From assembly GCA_963969365.1 (NCBI GenBank), contig OZ017750.1:248001-312000 (forward strand): a stretch of DNA of 64,000 bases. The letters are read 5' to 3'. Shown here one piece after another: positions 35,582 to 47,403 of the stretch. The notes below the pieces were generated by a model. That model did no database searches and was not told where the DNA came from. It saw only the letters and a list, made by a program, of their open reading frames with translations. The position numbers and the translations under genes were made by a program. This DNA comes from Asterochloris sp. CNOR1. Lineage: Eukaryota; Chlorophyta; Trebouxiophyceae; Trebouxiales; Trebouxiaceae. Every line of letters begins with the position of its first letter. The stretch's first letter is position 1.

Positions 35582-38500
35582 ATGCTCCACATGCGACAGG
35601 CCTGCCTGCTGCTGGCATGTGCCCTAGCGGCTGGAGTGCAGGCGCAAACCAGCAGCGGCGCCCCCGCGCCAGCCAGCGGGCAGACCATCATCGTCAGCCA
35701 GCCCGTTTTCCAGACGAACATTACCCTGGCGCCTGTGAGTGGCAGGCGCAGCCCAGTGGCCCATGGCCAGTGGCAGCCTCTGAATTGGGTTCTGTGGGGC
35801 TGCGGACAGCACTGTGGCGTTGCAGGTGTCAGATCATGCCTGAAACTTTTTAGTCCCTGTCGGCGCAGCCTCAGCGGTCCTTACAGGTTGGACCTGTTTT
35901 TGGACAGATCGGGCTTTCAGTTGGCCAGCCCAAGACGCTGTCTTGCAGGACATGTGGACGGCTGTGGCTGGCAGGCGCTCACACCGCCCTGCTGTGCGAC
36001 CTTCCCCTGCAGCAGGCCTGACCAGGCGTGGCCGTCTATGCATGCTCTGACCATACAGGCTGTCACTGCTGTGCAGCCATGTTCTGGTCGCTCACAGCCC
36101 ACAGCCTGGCAGTACGCCGGCAGCTGCTTGAATTTTGGTCGGATGGTGCCATGAGGTTTTATGTTCCAGATGCTCTCTGATGACTGGCTGGACTGCAGGC
36201 GTCAGGGACAGCTCCCACACCCACCCTTTTCACCCTCCCCTCTTTCAGCCTCTATTTTCAGCCTCTCTTTTTAGCCCACCTGGGAAGTTCACCGCTGCCT
36301 TGCAGTACACCAGCAGCCTGTTGGAGTTGAGCTTCCTCTGTGGCATGAGGCACTGCAGCTCAGATGCCTGTCTGCCTGCCACACGCTGCCCAGCTTTACA
36401 GCTGAGCTGTGCTGCCCTGCAGTATGCTGACAGCCAACAGTGATCAAGCTTTCTGGCTTGGGACCTGGCAACCCAGAAGCCTGCCTGCCTTCCAAGCTCT
36501 CCAGGCCCCGTGATGTGCTGTGTACCCCTGCAACAGGCTGGCATTTGCAGGATCAAAGCTTGCTTCCTGGCATGGTCCTCAGCAACTCAGGAGCCTGCCT
36601 GCTTTGCAAGCTCTCCAGCCCCCATCATTGTGTTGTACTGGGCTGCAGTACGCTGGCAGCCTGCTGCCACTGAGCTTGCCTGCGGCCAAGTCGCAGCAAC
36701 CCACAAGCCCTGCCTGCTCTCCTCAGCCCCTTGTAGTCACACAGTGCTGCGCTGTAGTACGTTGGCAGCCTGCTGGAGCTGAGCTCAAGTGCTGACATAG
36801 GCATAGCAACCCACATATAGGCTGCCTCTCAAGTGCTCCAAGCCTTACATAACGGTCTGTGCTGTGCTGCAGTCTTTCGGCAGCCCAACAAAACTGAGGT
36901 TGTGGGTGCTGGAAAAGGTCAAGTGCACCCAAGAGCTTAACCCCCACGACTTTGTGTCTCCCGCTCTGCAGTACGGTGGCAACCTGGTGGTCGTGTCAAC
37001 CAATTCCACCAACTCCAGCACTGACCCCAACATCAACCTCTCGGCCCGGGTCAACTCCTCAGTCAATGTTGGGATGTACTGCGACCCTGGCTGGCTCAGT
37101 GCGGATGGGGGGACCTTCACGTACCCCGAGGCAGGCGACTCCATCTATGCAGCAAGTGAGCCATTGCTGTTGCGGGGGTAGCCGGAGGAGAGCAGCTGAG
37201 CGGGGCTGCTCTGCTGCTTGTCAGGAAGCTACCCGTGTCAGGGATGGTGGATGAGGCACACGGCACGCTTCACATGTAGCCAGGGAGCAGTGTGCCTCAT
37301 ACATGATCAGCAACTCCACTGCCATTGCTGAGGTGTTCGACAGGCTGGACCACAAGTTTTGCGTGAAGCGCGGCCCCTGATGGGCTAGCCTGCACACCCC
37401 AGACGCAGGTGCCTGCATTGTAAGCACCACTGCTCATGCTTGCTAGCATGTTCGTCATGTGCAGTGGCTCTGTGACCATGGACGCTCATCCCCTGTTGAG
37501 CGCAGCAAAGTGCTGAGCTCACATGTATGCGCAGCTTGTTTGCAGACGATTTTGTCCCTTCTGCACTCCTGATGCGCAGGGATTGATATAGATATTGATA
37601 TGGATAGTATGGTACATACCCAGACAGATCAGGGCAGCACATCACATTGTGATGCTGTCCCGAGGGTGTGGCTGAACTGAGGCGGCCCTGTGCTGCCGCG
37701 CCTTGCAGACATTGAGGCTGGTAACAACACCATCCTGATCTCCCCCAATGACGCCTACTACCGCCCCACGACCTCCTCCACCAACGTCAGCTCCGCCAGC
37801 CTGGCCGCCTACAACCCCTACTTCATCTGCTTGGTGAGCGGTGCTCAGTCAGGCCTGCTGGAGTGTCGCATGCTGTCATGTTCAGGCTAGGGTCCGCCCA
37901 CAGCTGGCAGGGAAATAGGTTTGTGCACATGGGGTGCGCGTTGTTTGGGTCTGGGGCGAGTGTAGGGCGGGTCAGATTTTTGGCCTTGTGTAGGAGGCCG
38001 CTGCAAGACCACATGTGTCTGTGGCCGTCAGTCCACCATCATAGGGCAGGGCAGCGACGTCCTTTCAGCAGCCATGCCTGCCGTGGCCTGCAGTGAAGCC
38101 CCCTCTAGAGGTGTGCATGTCAGGCTGAAGAGATGCTGTCATGCCCTGGCAGCCTGGCTGCCAGCCTTCCTGACCAACTGCATTGGCGTCTGCAAGACCG
38201 TACCTATGCAGCACGGTGCCTGCCCTCCAGGACCCTGTCACGGTCTGCCCTGCAGATCATCAACACAGATGTTGAGAAGACTGCTTTTGTCACCTTCGCC
38301 TCCAACATCACCAACACCACGGCCAGCCTGGTCATGTCGGAGCAGGCGGCTGCGGTGACCATCTTCAACACCTGCTGCAATGATACCAACTCCTGCGCTG
38401 CCTGGAAGGCAATCAACCAGGCCAACGACGTGACCATCTACTCAGACATCTGCCACATACCAGGGCAGATCTGTGATTCGGACGGTGCGCAGCTTGTCGG

Positions 38501-41500
38501 ATGCCAAGATGTCCATTTCATCCAGTCTGGGTTGCGCTTGTTGTTCCCGGTGACTCTTTTTCTGCGAGGGAGCTAGACCTCCCAAGGGGTGGAACATAGC
38601 TGTGCTGAAAGATGTGACATCATCTGTCCCTGCAGGCCACCAGCTCCCAACTTGGCGTTGTATCTCCCCTTCAGTCTGGTTTTTGCTTGACATTCCCTGT
38701 GACACTGCAGCAAGGGAGATATCTGCTGAGAGTCCTGATGTCATCGGTCTCTGCAGGTCACCTGCTGAGGGTCGACATGCACAATTTTGAGCTCAACTGC
38801 AACTTCCCTTTGACAGCCCTCAGCCAGTTCAGCCGCCTGCAGTACCTCCAGCTGTTTGACAACCCCAACCTGAAGGTGTGCCGTCACTGCGCTTCTGAAC
38901 GCCAGGCCCCTGATTGTGCTGTTGAATGTGGTGGATTCTTCTGATTGCCCTAGCAGTGCAGACAGTGAGTGCGGCTCCTCCTCAAGCAGGCTCTGAGTGT
39001 GCTGGTCAACAAGTTCTGGGCCAGGGCTTGCAGCAGACTATATAGGATTTATAATCACCCAGTCATGTGCCTCGTTAAGGCATGCGCCATGCACTTCGTG
39101 CCACCCCTGTGCCTTGGCCCCCAAGTGGTCATGGCCCTCCGGTGACCTCCTCACTGAGTGCCATCGCACATCTCCAAGACCCTCAAGGAAATCACTAAAC
39201 CAGAAACTGCTGCCTTACATACCACAGAACAGCTGCAACAACACTGGATGTGTTGTCCTGCAGGCCAACTTCACTGCGCTGATGGAGGCCCTAGCCAACA
39301 GCACCACAGTGCAGGTGGTGGGCCTGCAGAACTCCAGCGGCATCACAGGCACCTTCCACGATCCGACCATCTCCAATTTGACCAGTCCGATCTGCCAGCT
39401 TGCCCAGGTGTGCACTGGTGGCCTTAAGGATGGGTTGTGGGCTGCCTGCCCGTTATGGCTGGCAGGTGTCGTGCTTGGTGAACCACTGCTGCTCGTATGC
39501 AAACAGTGCCAGACATCTTGGGGTCCTGCTTGTGCCAGAAAGTGCATAGGCTTGGGTGGTCAGCCTTACCTGGCTGCTGACGTCAGCCATGTAGCACGAA
39601 TACCTTCAGCCTGCTTTGGCATGTTCGTCCATGGACTGCCTGCACATGTAAGAGGCCTCAAGTATGGGCTGCAGGCTGCTCTTGCTCCTGTGCAGCTCAC
39701 TGACCTTGTGCCGGTCTCTGTGCAGCGTGAACTGCTGTACCTTGACGTCTCCAACAACAACCTGACGGGCAACATCCCCGAGTGCCTGTTCCAGGGCAAC
39801 AGCACTATGGCTGTGCTCCACCTTGGTGAGGGTCCACACATCATCAACTGCCTGTGTTGACCAGTCTGCATGCTGCATCAGCCTGCTTAGGCGGTTGCAG
39901 CTGCACTAAACAGCATGATGCGCCTTTGACTCTGTCACCTGCAGCAGCAGCTGTGCCTATTCGGCATGGCACATGCAATGCACTGCCATCGATTCGCATG
40001 CTGGGGGTGCTTGTGCACAGATGCACGATCAGCTGTGCTCTGGATGCCTGGTGGCTGTGCAACACTTCTGAACACCCATTTGAGAGGCCAGGGGAGCACA
40101 GCCATGCTTCACCCCCTGGGAAGGAGAAGCCCATGCCCTGCCTGCAGACAACAACTTCCTGACAGGGACCCTGCCAGATGTGTTCCTGTCCAACTCCACC
40201 CTGGAGACGCTGTCCGTTGAGAACAACAACCTCACAGGTGGGGACTGCCGCATGCTCACAGCAAGTGTCAGGGTCTATCGGTCATCACACTGTAAGCAAC
40301 AGCTGCCGGCCATTCTGGCGCCCATGACCCCAGATATGGCCTCGCATGAGACTGACAGTCGCGGCACGGCACGCGTCAACTGCAGTGCAGTGCCCTTGCT
40401 TGAGAAGCCAGCGATGGTGCCCGCACAAGAAGCAGTCTGCTGCGGTGTGGCCTCCGCCGTCAGCAGTGCCCTTGCCTCTGATGACACAAAGATAGTTAGC
40501 ACAGGACCATGCAGCATGTTTTCTTTTGGTTTGTGATCTTTTCTTCTCTTTATTGATGATGCTCGAGGGGATTGCAGGTCACCAGATGCTGGGTGTTCAA
40601 TGTTTGTTGCCAGCACAGATGATCATCCGGGAACCAGCAGGGCAGCACATTGGACCCACTCAGCCCCTGCCGACTCCAGCCAGCAGCACAGCACATGCCC
40701 TGACTCCTTGTGGGGGCAGGGCTTGTGGCTGATGTGGTGCACACCCCAGCACACGAAGTGCGCCACAGAGGACATGCTGTCCCTGCACTGTTTGAAGGGC
40801 TGCAAGATTGCTTCTGTGGTTGTCTGCAAGGGCTAGCCCTCCCAGCCTCAGTGCACCGCGGGGTTGCACCTCATTGCTGCCTGCAGGGCCCATGCCTTGC
40901 AGACCAGGGTTGCTTCTGCTGCCGCCTGCAGATGCTATCAGTCCCAGCCTCAGCGCACTGCAGGGCTTCACCTGTTGCTGCCTGCAGTGGCCTCAGCGCA
41001 CTGCGGTTTTGCACCTATTGCTGCCTGCATGGGCCATACCTTGCAGACCATCAATTGCTTCTGTCGCTGCCTGCAGATGCTATCAGTCCCAGCCTCAGCG
41101 CACTGCAGGGCTTCACCTGTTGCTGCCTGCAGTGGCCTCAGCGCACTGCGGTTTTGCACCTATTGCTGCCTGCATGGGCCATACCTTGCAGACCATCAAT
41201 TGCTTCTGTCGCTGCCTGCAGAGGCTATCAGTCCCAGCCTCAGCGCACTGCGGGGCTTCACCTGTTGCTGCCTGCAGGGGCCATTCCTTGCAGACCATAG
41301 ATTGCTCCTGTCGCTGCCTGCCATTTGCCTCACCCTCAGCGCATTGCAGGACTGCTGCTGTTGCTGGCTGCAGGGAGCATTCCTCCCAGCCTGGCCAACT
41401 GCAGTACCTTTGTCACTCTGGACCTGACCAACAACTCGTTCTCGGGCACCATCCCCCCAAAGATGGGGGACATTCAGACTCTGACCTACATGATGCTGTC

Positions 41501-44500
41501 AGGCAACCGGCTCACAGGTGGGGCACGCACTGCGGCAGCATGTGCATGCTATCGCATCAGAGAATTCTCGAACTATGGGCACTTGAGTTCTCCAAATGCT
41601 GGATCTGCTGTGCTGCCTGCTGTGGAGGAGTGTGCCAGCAATCGAGGTTTGCATGCTGGAGAGTAGCGCTCATGAACCCTAAATCTTATAACCTGCACCA
41701 CGGACAGAGCTGCCTGTGAATGAGCGCTCACTTTTGCTGCAGGCCAGCTGCAAGTGTGCGTGCCTTGCCCCCTGACGCGCTGCACGGCAAATGCAAAGGA
41801 AAGCGCTTGCCTGCCACCACTGACACAGACCCTCATGCTGCCAGCAAACACTGTGCTGTGCTCCCGCAGGGTCAGTCCCCAACGACCTGGCGACAGCCCC
41901 CAACCTGCAAGTTCTAGATGTCAAGAACAACAGCCTATCTGTGCTGCCCACCTCCTGGTACACTGGCTCCCCCAACATGGTCAACACCAGCCTCATCAAC
42001 CTGCGCATCTCCTTCAACAAATTCACTGTGAGTCTGCTGGGGTGCTGCAGCGCTGGTTCAGCTGCCGGGGGTTAGGGGTGTTGCAGTGTTGGTGGAGCTG
42101 TTGGGGAGGGAGCTTGTGACGGCCTTGTGCCAGCAAGTGCAATGTGTGTCTGCCATGGGTGCTGGCAATGCCTGCATGCCCCTCCTGCAACTGAGGGTTT
42201 TTGAACAGATATTAGACCTGCAAACCAGACCTGCAGTCAGTTGTGGGGTGGCAAGCTTGGTGCCAGCATGTGTAATGTGAGTCTTCGTTGTCATCATGAC
42301 TCCTGTGTTGCAGAACACAGGCAAAAGCTCTGCAACGCGTCTGCCATTGGCCCAAACGCTGCGCAGCGTTTTATTGTCATGCATACAGATGCCTTCAGCA
42401 GCCTGCCAGGCTATAGATAGCTCAGGGAGCTGAGAGCCAGACTGAGTCTGTACGTGGCTTTCTTAGTTTCTGCTGACTCTTGAAGGCACAGCTGGGTGGC
42501 AGCACCCGCATGTAGAGCAATCCAGGCTGCTTCCAGCGGGCCACTTCTTTTGCATAGTTGTCCATTGCCAAGACGTGTTGTCAACACCTCATGGGAACCA
42601 TGAAAGACACTTCCTGCTGAGCCCGTCAATCTAAACTGAACATCATGCTGCAGGGCTCTCTTCCTGCAGCCCTCGCTCAGCTGCCTGAGCTGACGTACTT
42701 GGTCGCCAACTCCAACAACTTCAGGTGGGCACCACCTCACCAGGAGCTGAGACCCACAGCTGTGGCCTTGCATCAGGGCTGCATGAGCCCCTGCCTTGTG
42801 AACACATTTCTTTGACACACACCGGCATGGTTTCTTACAGGAATCCTTGGCAGCAGTGTTGGCACTCTGTATGGTGCTCCTGTAATGCATCTGTCTATCC
42901 ACCTGGTATGCCTGGCATGGCTCTCAGCTTGGAACAGCAGAGGCAGCGCTGTGTTGTGTGCTCCCAACACGCGTCTGCCTACCTGACACTCCTGGCAGGG
43001 GAATTTGCTACAAAATCAACCCACCACAGGGTCCATGTCTTCACCTAGCGCTCACATGCATCGCTCCAAACCCTGAACGCTTGGCCCTGCCCTGCAGCGG
43101 CTCGCTGCCAGGTGTGCCTGGGGAATTTGCCAACCTGCGTGTCCTCAACATCTCAGGCAACTCCATCAACGGCACAGTCCCCGCAGCGTTGGGCGGTGCT
43201 GCCATGTTCAAGCAGGTGAGCTGTGCTGAGCCAGGCATTCTGCCCTGCTCGTTTTCTGGAGCATGGCTGGTTGTCGAAGCAGTCGCTCATGTCGGCCCTG
43301 GACCACCACGTGATGGGCCTTTGATCAGGGCTTGGTATACCCCACCCCACATCCCAAACGTGACCACCTGCCAGCCGCCCAAGTGACTGGCTGTCAGTGA
43401 CACTGTGCCAAAGTGGGGCTGACTGTCCTGGGTGCTGTGCAGGCTCCCATTGTGTACGCCGATGGCAGCACCAGCCAGCAGGTGTTTGACGCCTCCTACA
43501 ATCGGCTGACAGGCAGCCTGCCCCCCTTCCTAGCAAGTTCCACCGTGCCCTCCTTCATCAAGAGCGAGATCTTCCTTCAGGTGTGCTCAAGAGTCATTTC
43601 ATCGCGCTCATTCTGTGAGGGTCTCCAGAAAAGCTGCAGAGATGCCGCCAGTGCTGTCCAGCAGCCCTGTGAACAGTCATTCTGTGGAACTTGTTCTGTG
43701 CGGGTCTCTCAGCAAACTGTAGAGATGCGGCCAGTGCTGTGCAGCAGCTCTTCCGTGCCCACTGCGCTGCAAACATGTCACGGAGGCGATGCAGCCTTGC
43801 CACCTCATGGTCGGCATTACTTGCAGGGGGCGACAATGGCATGTCATGCCAATTCCTTGCGTCTTGTGAAGGGCCCACATTGTCCCAGTGGCACCCTGCA
43901 TATCCATTTCACCAGCCTGCTGCAGCAGCTTGGCTGCACCTCCTCCCACGCTGTCCCCTCCCCATGCCAGTAGACTTCCTGCCTGCCTTCAGGGCAACTA
44001 CTTCAGCAGCTCGGTGTGCAACAATGAGAGCTTCTCCTACCTGGGCAGCGGCCTGTGCGCAGGTGAGGCTCCCCATGAAACCCTGGATACTGAAGCCGGA
44101 ACCCTAGAGCACACTGCCTGCCGCCCTGCTCTCAGTTCCTTTGTGGCAGTTGGGGCGACCAGGTGATGCTCTACAAAGCTTACTGAACGCCTCATGCTGC
44201 CAGGTGGCTCAGTGGGTCTGGGCCCACCTGCAGCCTCTGCCTGCTGCTTGTGCCTGCTGCTTCTGCGCCACAATGGGGCAACCCTCCCAGCACCACACAA
44301 CCTGCAGGGCTTACTGATATAGTCTCTCTTACTGCCTGTCTGTCTAGTACCACATCACTGAAAGGTGCTCAGAACGCCTGCAAGCTCCAGCTTGCAGGCT
44401 GCCACAGTCCCTCTGCAAGTTTCTTGGTTTGTTGTGTCAACAGCAGCCCTGGGCCAGCCCCAGCCCCACTGCCGCCACCAATCCTAAGGCCATAGACTGA

Positions 44501-45525
44501 CACAGTGTCTTGTTCTGCCTGCAGCAGCAAGCCCCAGCCCGGCAGCGACCACCCCTGCCTCACCAGCAGTTGTGGCGCCGTCAGCGCCAGGGACACAAAT
44601 CGGAGGTCCGACCTCCGCTGGGAGCCCTCCCATCTCCAGCACCAGTACACAGTCAGGGTGGGTACCTGTGAGACCGGCATTCTGCTAGCACTGCATGTGT
44701 ATGCTCCTCCCTGCTAATTCGACGTCCGGCATCAGCACACGGTCGGGGTGCGCACCTCTAGAGCCCAAAAGGGCCTCCTGCTGGCGTTGCATTTCACATG
44801 CTCCTCCCTGCTGATCCCATGTCCGGCATCAGCACATGGTCAGGGTGTGCACCTGTGGCGCCTGATGGAGCGTCTCGCTCACACCGCATGCACATGCTCC
44901 TCCACACTGATACTGCACTAAGAGCCCTCTGCGAGCACTGCATGCATGCACATGCAGTACTTGGCTGATGGGCAGTGCTGTTGGACACTGCTGGCTCAAG
45001 AGCTGCACAGACTGCTGGCACAAGAGCTGCACAGACTGCTGGCACTGGAGGCGCTTTGCCTCGTCCTGCAGCATCCACATGCTTGGCCAGGCCTGCTCGT
45101 CCCCCTTGTTGCCAAAAGCATGCATGCAACGGTCCTCATTGCTGATGCTGTGCAGATGCTTGGCCTGGGCCTTGCTGACGCCCCAAGGTTGCAAATGGAA
45201 ACCCATGTACTTCGCAGCCCTTGGTGCTGGTATCATGCAAACGCTTGGCCAGGCCTGCTGCCTCCCCGTTGGTGCTGACCATGCACTCAGTGATCCGCAG
45301 TGCTGGTATGTATGCAGGGCTGGCTCGCAGCCCAAGTCTGGCAGTGCTGGAATCAGCGGGGGGGCTGTTGCCGGCATCGTGATTGCGGTGCTGGCTGGGG
45401 TGGCTCTACTTGGGGCACTGGCCCTTTTCCTGTTCAAGCGGGGCAGGGGCGCCAGCGCCCCCAAGTTTCCCACCCCAAACATCAACCACAGGTTCCAGAA
45501 GTTCCAGGACGATCGCGTATTGTAG
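35582..45525 (+). CDS. Leucine-rich-repeat transmembrane protein without kinase domain
   Basis: Sixteen exons join in phase to 727 residues: 35582-35734, 36972-37155, 37709-37833, 38256-38484, 38757-38875, 39264-39407, 39726-39825, 40148-40237, 41374-41517, 41870-42027, 42654-42724, 43098-43215, 43443-43580, 43993-44062, 44525-44657, 45318-45525. A signal peptide (QACLLLACALAAGVQAQ) is followed by an Asn/Ser/Thr-rich region with many N-glycosylation sites. Plant-type LRRs follow, for example LLYLDVSNNNLTGNIPECLF, TLETLSVENNNLTG, FVTLDLTNNSFSGTIPP and LRVLNISGNSINGTVP. After a Pro/Ser/Thr stalk comes one membrane helix at about residues 674-697 (AGIVIAVLAGVALLGALALF) and a basic 30-residue tail ending DDRVL. 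It resembles a receptor-like protein lacking an intracellular kinase. It probably acts at the cell surface; the ligand is unknown. Exons often coincide with single LRRs. Confidence 0.92.
36301..36975 (+). repeat. About 110-bp array repeating the acceptor of LRR exon 2
   Basis: Copies of CTGCAGTACGCTGGCAGCCT occur, with decay, near 36301, 36419, 36529, 36643, 36753 and 36869. The true acceptor follows at 36970 (CTCTGCAG, then TACGGTGGCAACCTGG). Spacing is about 98-118 bp. The intervening parts also match: GAGCTT, CAACCCA(C/G)AAGCCTGCCTGC, CTCTCCAGCCCC, TGCTGTGCTG. Confidence 0.9.
40875..41390 (+). repeat. About 100-146-bp array repeating the acceptor of LRR exon 9
   Basis: CTGCCTGCA(G/T)GGGCCAT(A/T)CC followed by TTGCAGACCA occurs near 40879, 41020, 41166 and 41270, ahead of the true acceptor at 41373 (GGCTGCAG, then GGAGCATTCCTCCCAGCC). 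The 146-bp segment containing GCTATCAGTCCCAGCCTCAG is almost identical in two consecutive units. Confidence 0.88.
43605..43770 (+). repeat. Two-copy intronic duplication
   Basis: Two diverged units of about 85-95 bp contain TCATTCTGTG, GGGTCTC, GTAGAGATGC/GCAGAGATGC, GGCCAGTGCTGT and CAGCAG. They lie just downstream of the donor of LRR exon 13 (43580). Confidence 0.65.
44630..44880 (+). repeat. About 90-95-bp array repeating the donor of LRR exon 15
   Basis: The exon end CAGCACCAGTACACAGTCAGG with donor GTGGGTACCTGTG (44657/44658) is repeated at about 44730 (CATCAGCACACGGTCGGG, then GTGCGCACCT) and 44825 (CATCAGCACATGGTCAGG, then GTGTGCACCTGTG), with shared ATGCTCCTCCCTGCTGAT spacers. Further on, a perfect 24-bp tandem duplication lies at 44997-45044. 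Confidence 0.88.
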
Positions 45526-45999
45526 ATTTGCTTAGCCAACTAGTTGAGACAGCCGCAGCACAAAGGCCAATTTCTTGCATATCAATATTCTTGCATATCT
45601 AGCATGCTGACTCTCCTCTGCCTCCCCGTGCACCAGTTATCGCCCGAAGGGCCAGAGCATTGCCATGATGAACAGATGCGCATGTACCCAGATGAGCTTT
45701 GTTCTCTGAATTTGAGATCTACACCTTTGGAACACTTCAGGAAGCATCACCAACCACAAAGCTCACCATGGGGCTGGCGATGATGTTACTGCTGCTGCTG
45801 CTGCTTCACACGGCTGGTGAATTACCCTCAGTGGGGGCGCCCCTGCAGGCACTAATGAACTCTACCAGTGACATGCCTGGCAGCAGCTGCTGCTTCTGAA
45901 GGCATTGTACAAGTCAAAATGTGTGGATTTACAAGCTCAAGACACAGGTTGACCAGTGTCCTCACACCAGTGTGAGGGGTGCCGTTGGGACCACTCTCT

Positions 46000-47262
46000 C
46001 CCATGTTAACATCTGAATTGCGCATATAGAAGCTGCTTGATACTGAAGCCTTCCTCCCAGCCTTGCAGACACTCCTTATCACCAGCCTAAAGCAACAAGG
46101 GAAGGTGTGCACCTGCAGATGCGCTCTAGATGTGCTGAGCTGCAACAGCACAGCTTTCGAGCACAAGAAAGCAGGCACAAGTGCTTCATTGCCAGGGCTA
46201 CTGGACTACTTTTAGCGCTGTTTCGCCTGGGCAGGCACAAGCTGCAGCAGCCTGTTTCCAAAGATGGATGTGACACACAAGCAGCCAGCGATCCAGTCAG
46301 TCTGCCAAAGGTCAACAAACACATCACTGTGAGCAGGGCGCTGCTCCAGCTCCAGATTTGCAACCAAGGGCCGCATCTGCCAGGCCAGGTCCTACGCAAT
46401 GCCGGCCACATGCAATCTCTGGGCAAGCCCTGTTACAAGACTGACAGTGCTGCGCAGTGTTGTCACACAGACTGCCCACCCGAGAGGGTCACTTGGCCAT
46501 CTGCATGGCCACCCTCAGTTTTTACAGCTGATGAATCTACGTCATGTTTTGGTGGTGACTGCTGCAGTCACCCTGTGCCGCACTTCCAGATCATGTGGCC
46601 AACCCATAACTCGGAGAGTTGGTGCCATGCCATGCTCACATGTACTGGCTGCAGAGCTGTTCAGTGTGGGAGGCACCACGACGCTGACGCTGGGAGCTGT
46701 GTGTAAGATGGCGCTCTGAGGCTGGGTCTGATCCACTGCAAAGGGCTGCTTGCCGACGCAGATCATCTGCCGCTCCATGTCAGGATCTTCAACAGCACCT
46801 GGCCAAGGCACAGGGGTGCATGCCTTTCTTACGTTGGCATAATTGTGTGGCTGAGCTGCTCAATCAGCACAGAGACTGGTTGCAGTGATGTAGCAAAAGG
46901 GACAATGTGCATGCATTGCTGCGGCATGCCAATGGATGAGATGTCTCATGCGCTGGGACAACCTCACCTCTGTGCACAAATGGTACAGCTGCAATATGTG
47001 TCAGGTGCACACCAGCACCCAACCTCCGGGCCTGCATTGCCTGCCCTGTTCAACAACATGCTGGCTTAGCTGGACAAGCGTATTTTGAGATCCATGCACT
47101 GCGCCATTGGAAGTGCATGGGACCTATCCAGATTCCTGCGTCAGCGTACCGACCCTGCCATCATCTCCCCTGCAGCTTTGCCTTGAATGACTGCCACCAT
47201 CTGACCCGCAGCCCGGTGGTCTCCCGCCGGCCTGCTGTTGATGCTGCCTCGTTTCGATCCAT
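46000..47262 (-). CDS. Possible small spliced gene, unrecognised
   Basis: Several minus-strand blocks look coding and have splice-like edges. One starts at Met 47262 (MDRNEAASTAGRRETTGLR, then GTCAGA). Another at about 46803-46630 reads DPDMERQMICVGKQPFAVDQ. A third at about 46410-46330 reads DLAWQMRPLVANLELEQRPA. The last at about 46075-46013 reads WEEGFSIKQLLYAQFRC and ends in a stop. I could not establish phases for all joins, and no family is recognised. The rest of 45526-47403 shows nothing supported; a Leu-rich open frame at 45770-45899 (+) has no support. Confidence 0.3.
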
Positions 47263-47403
47263 GTGGGTCAAGCAGCAGGAAAATGGAACAGGCAAACATC
47301 TAAACTAGCAGTCACTGCCGTCCATCTCGGGGTTACATGGGAGTGCGGCTGGTTGTGCTGGCAAAGTGGAGACACTGACTCTAGAAACTGGCCCTTAGCG
47401 TTA

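Noticed and set aside
40808-41719. 303-codon Ala/Cys/Leu-rich open frame
   Set aside because: It is a translation of the intronic array in the LRR gene; only 41374-41517 is a real exon, in another frame.
46107-46706. 199-codon plus-strand open frame
   Set aside because: It has no motif; the minus strand here gives more protein-like blocks with splice edges.
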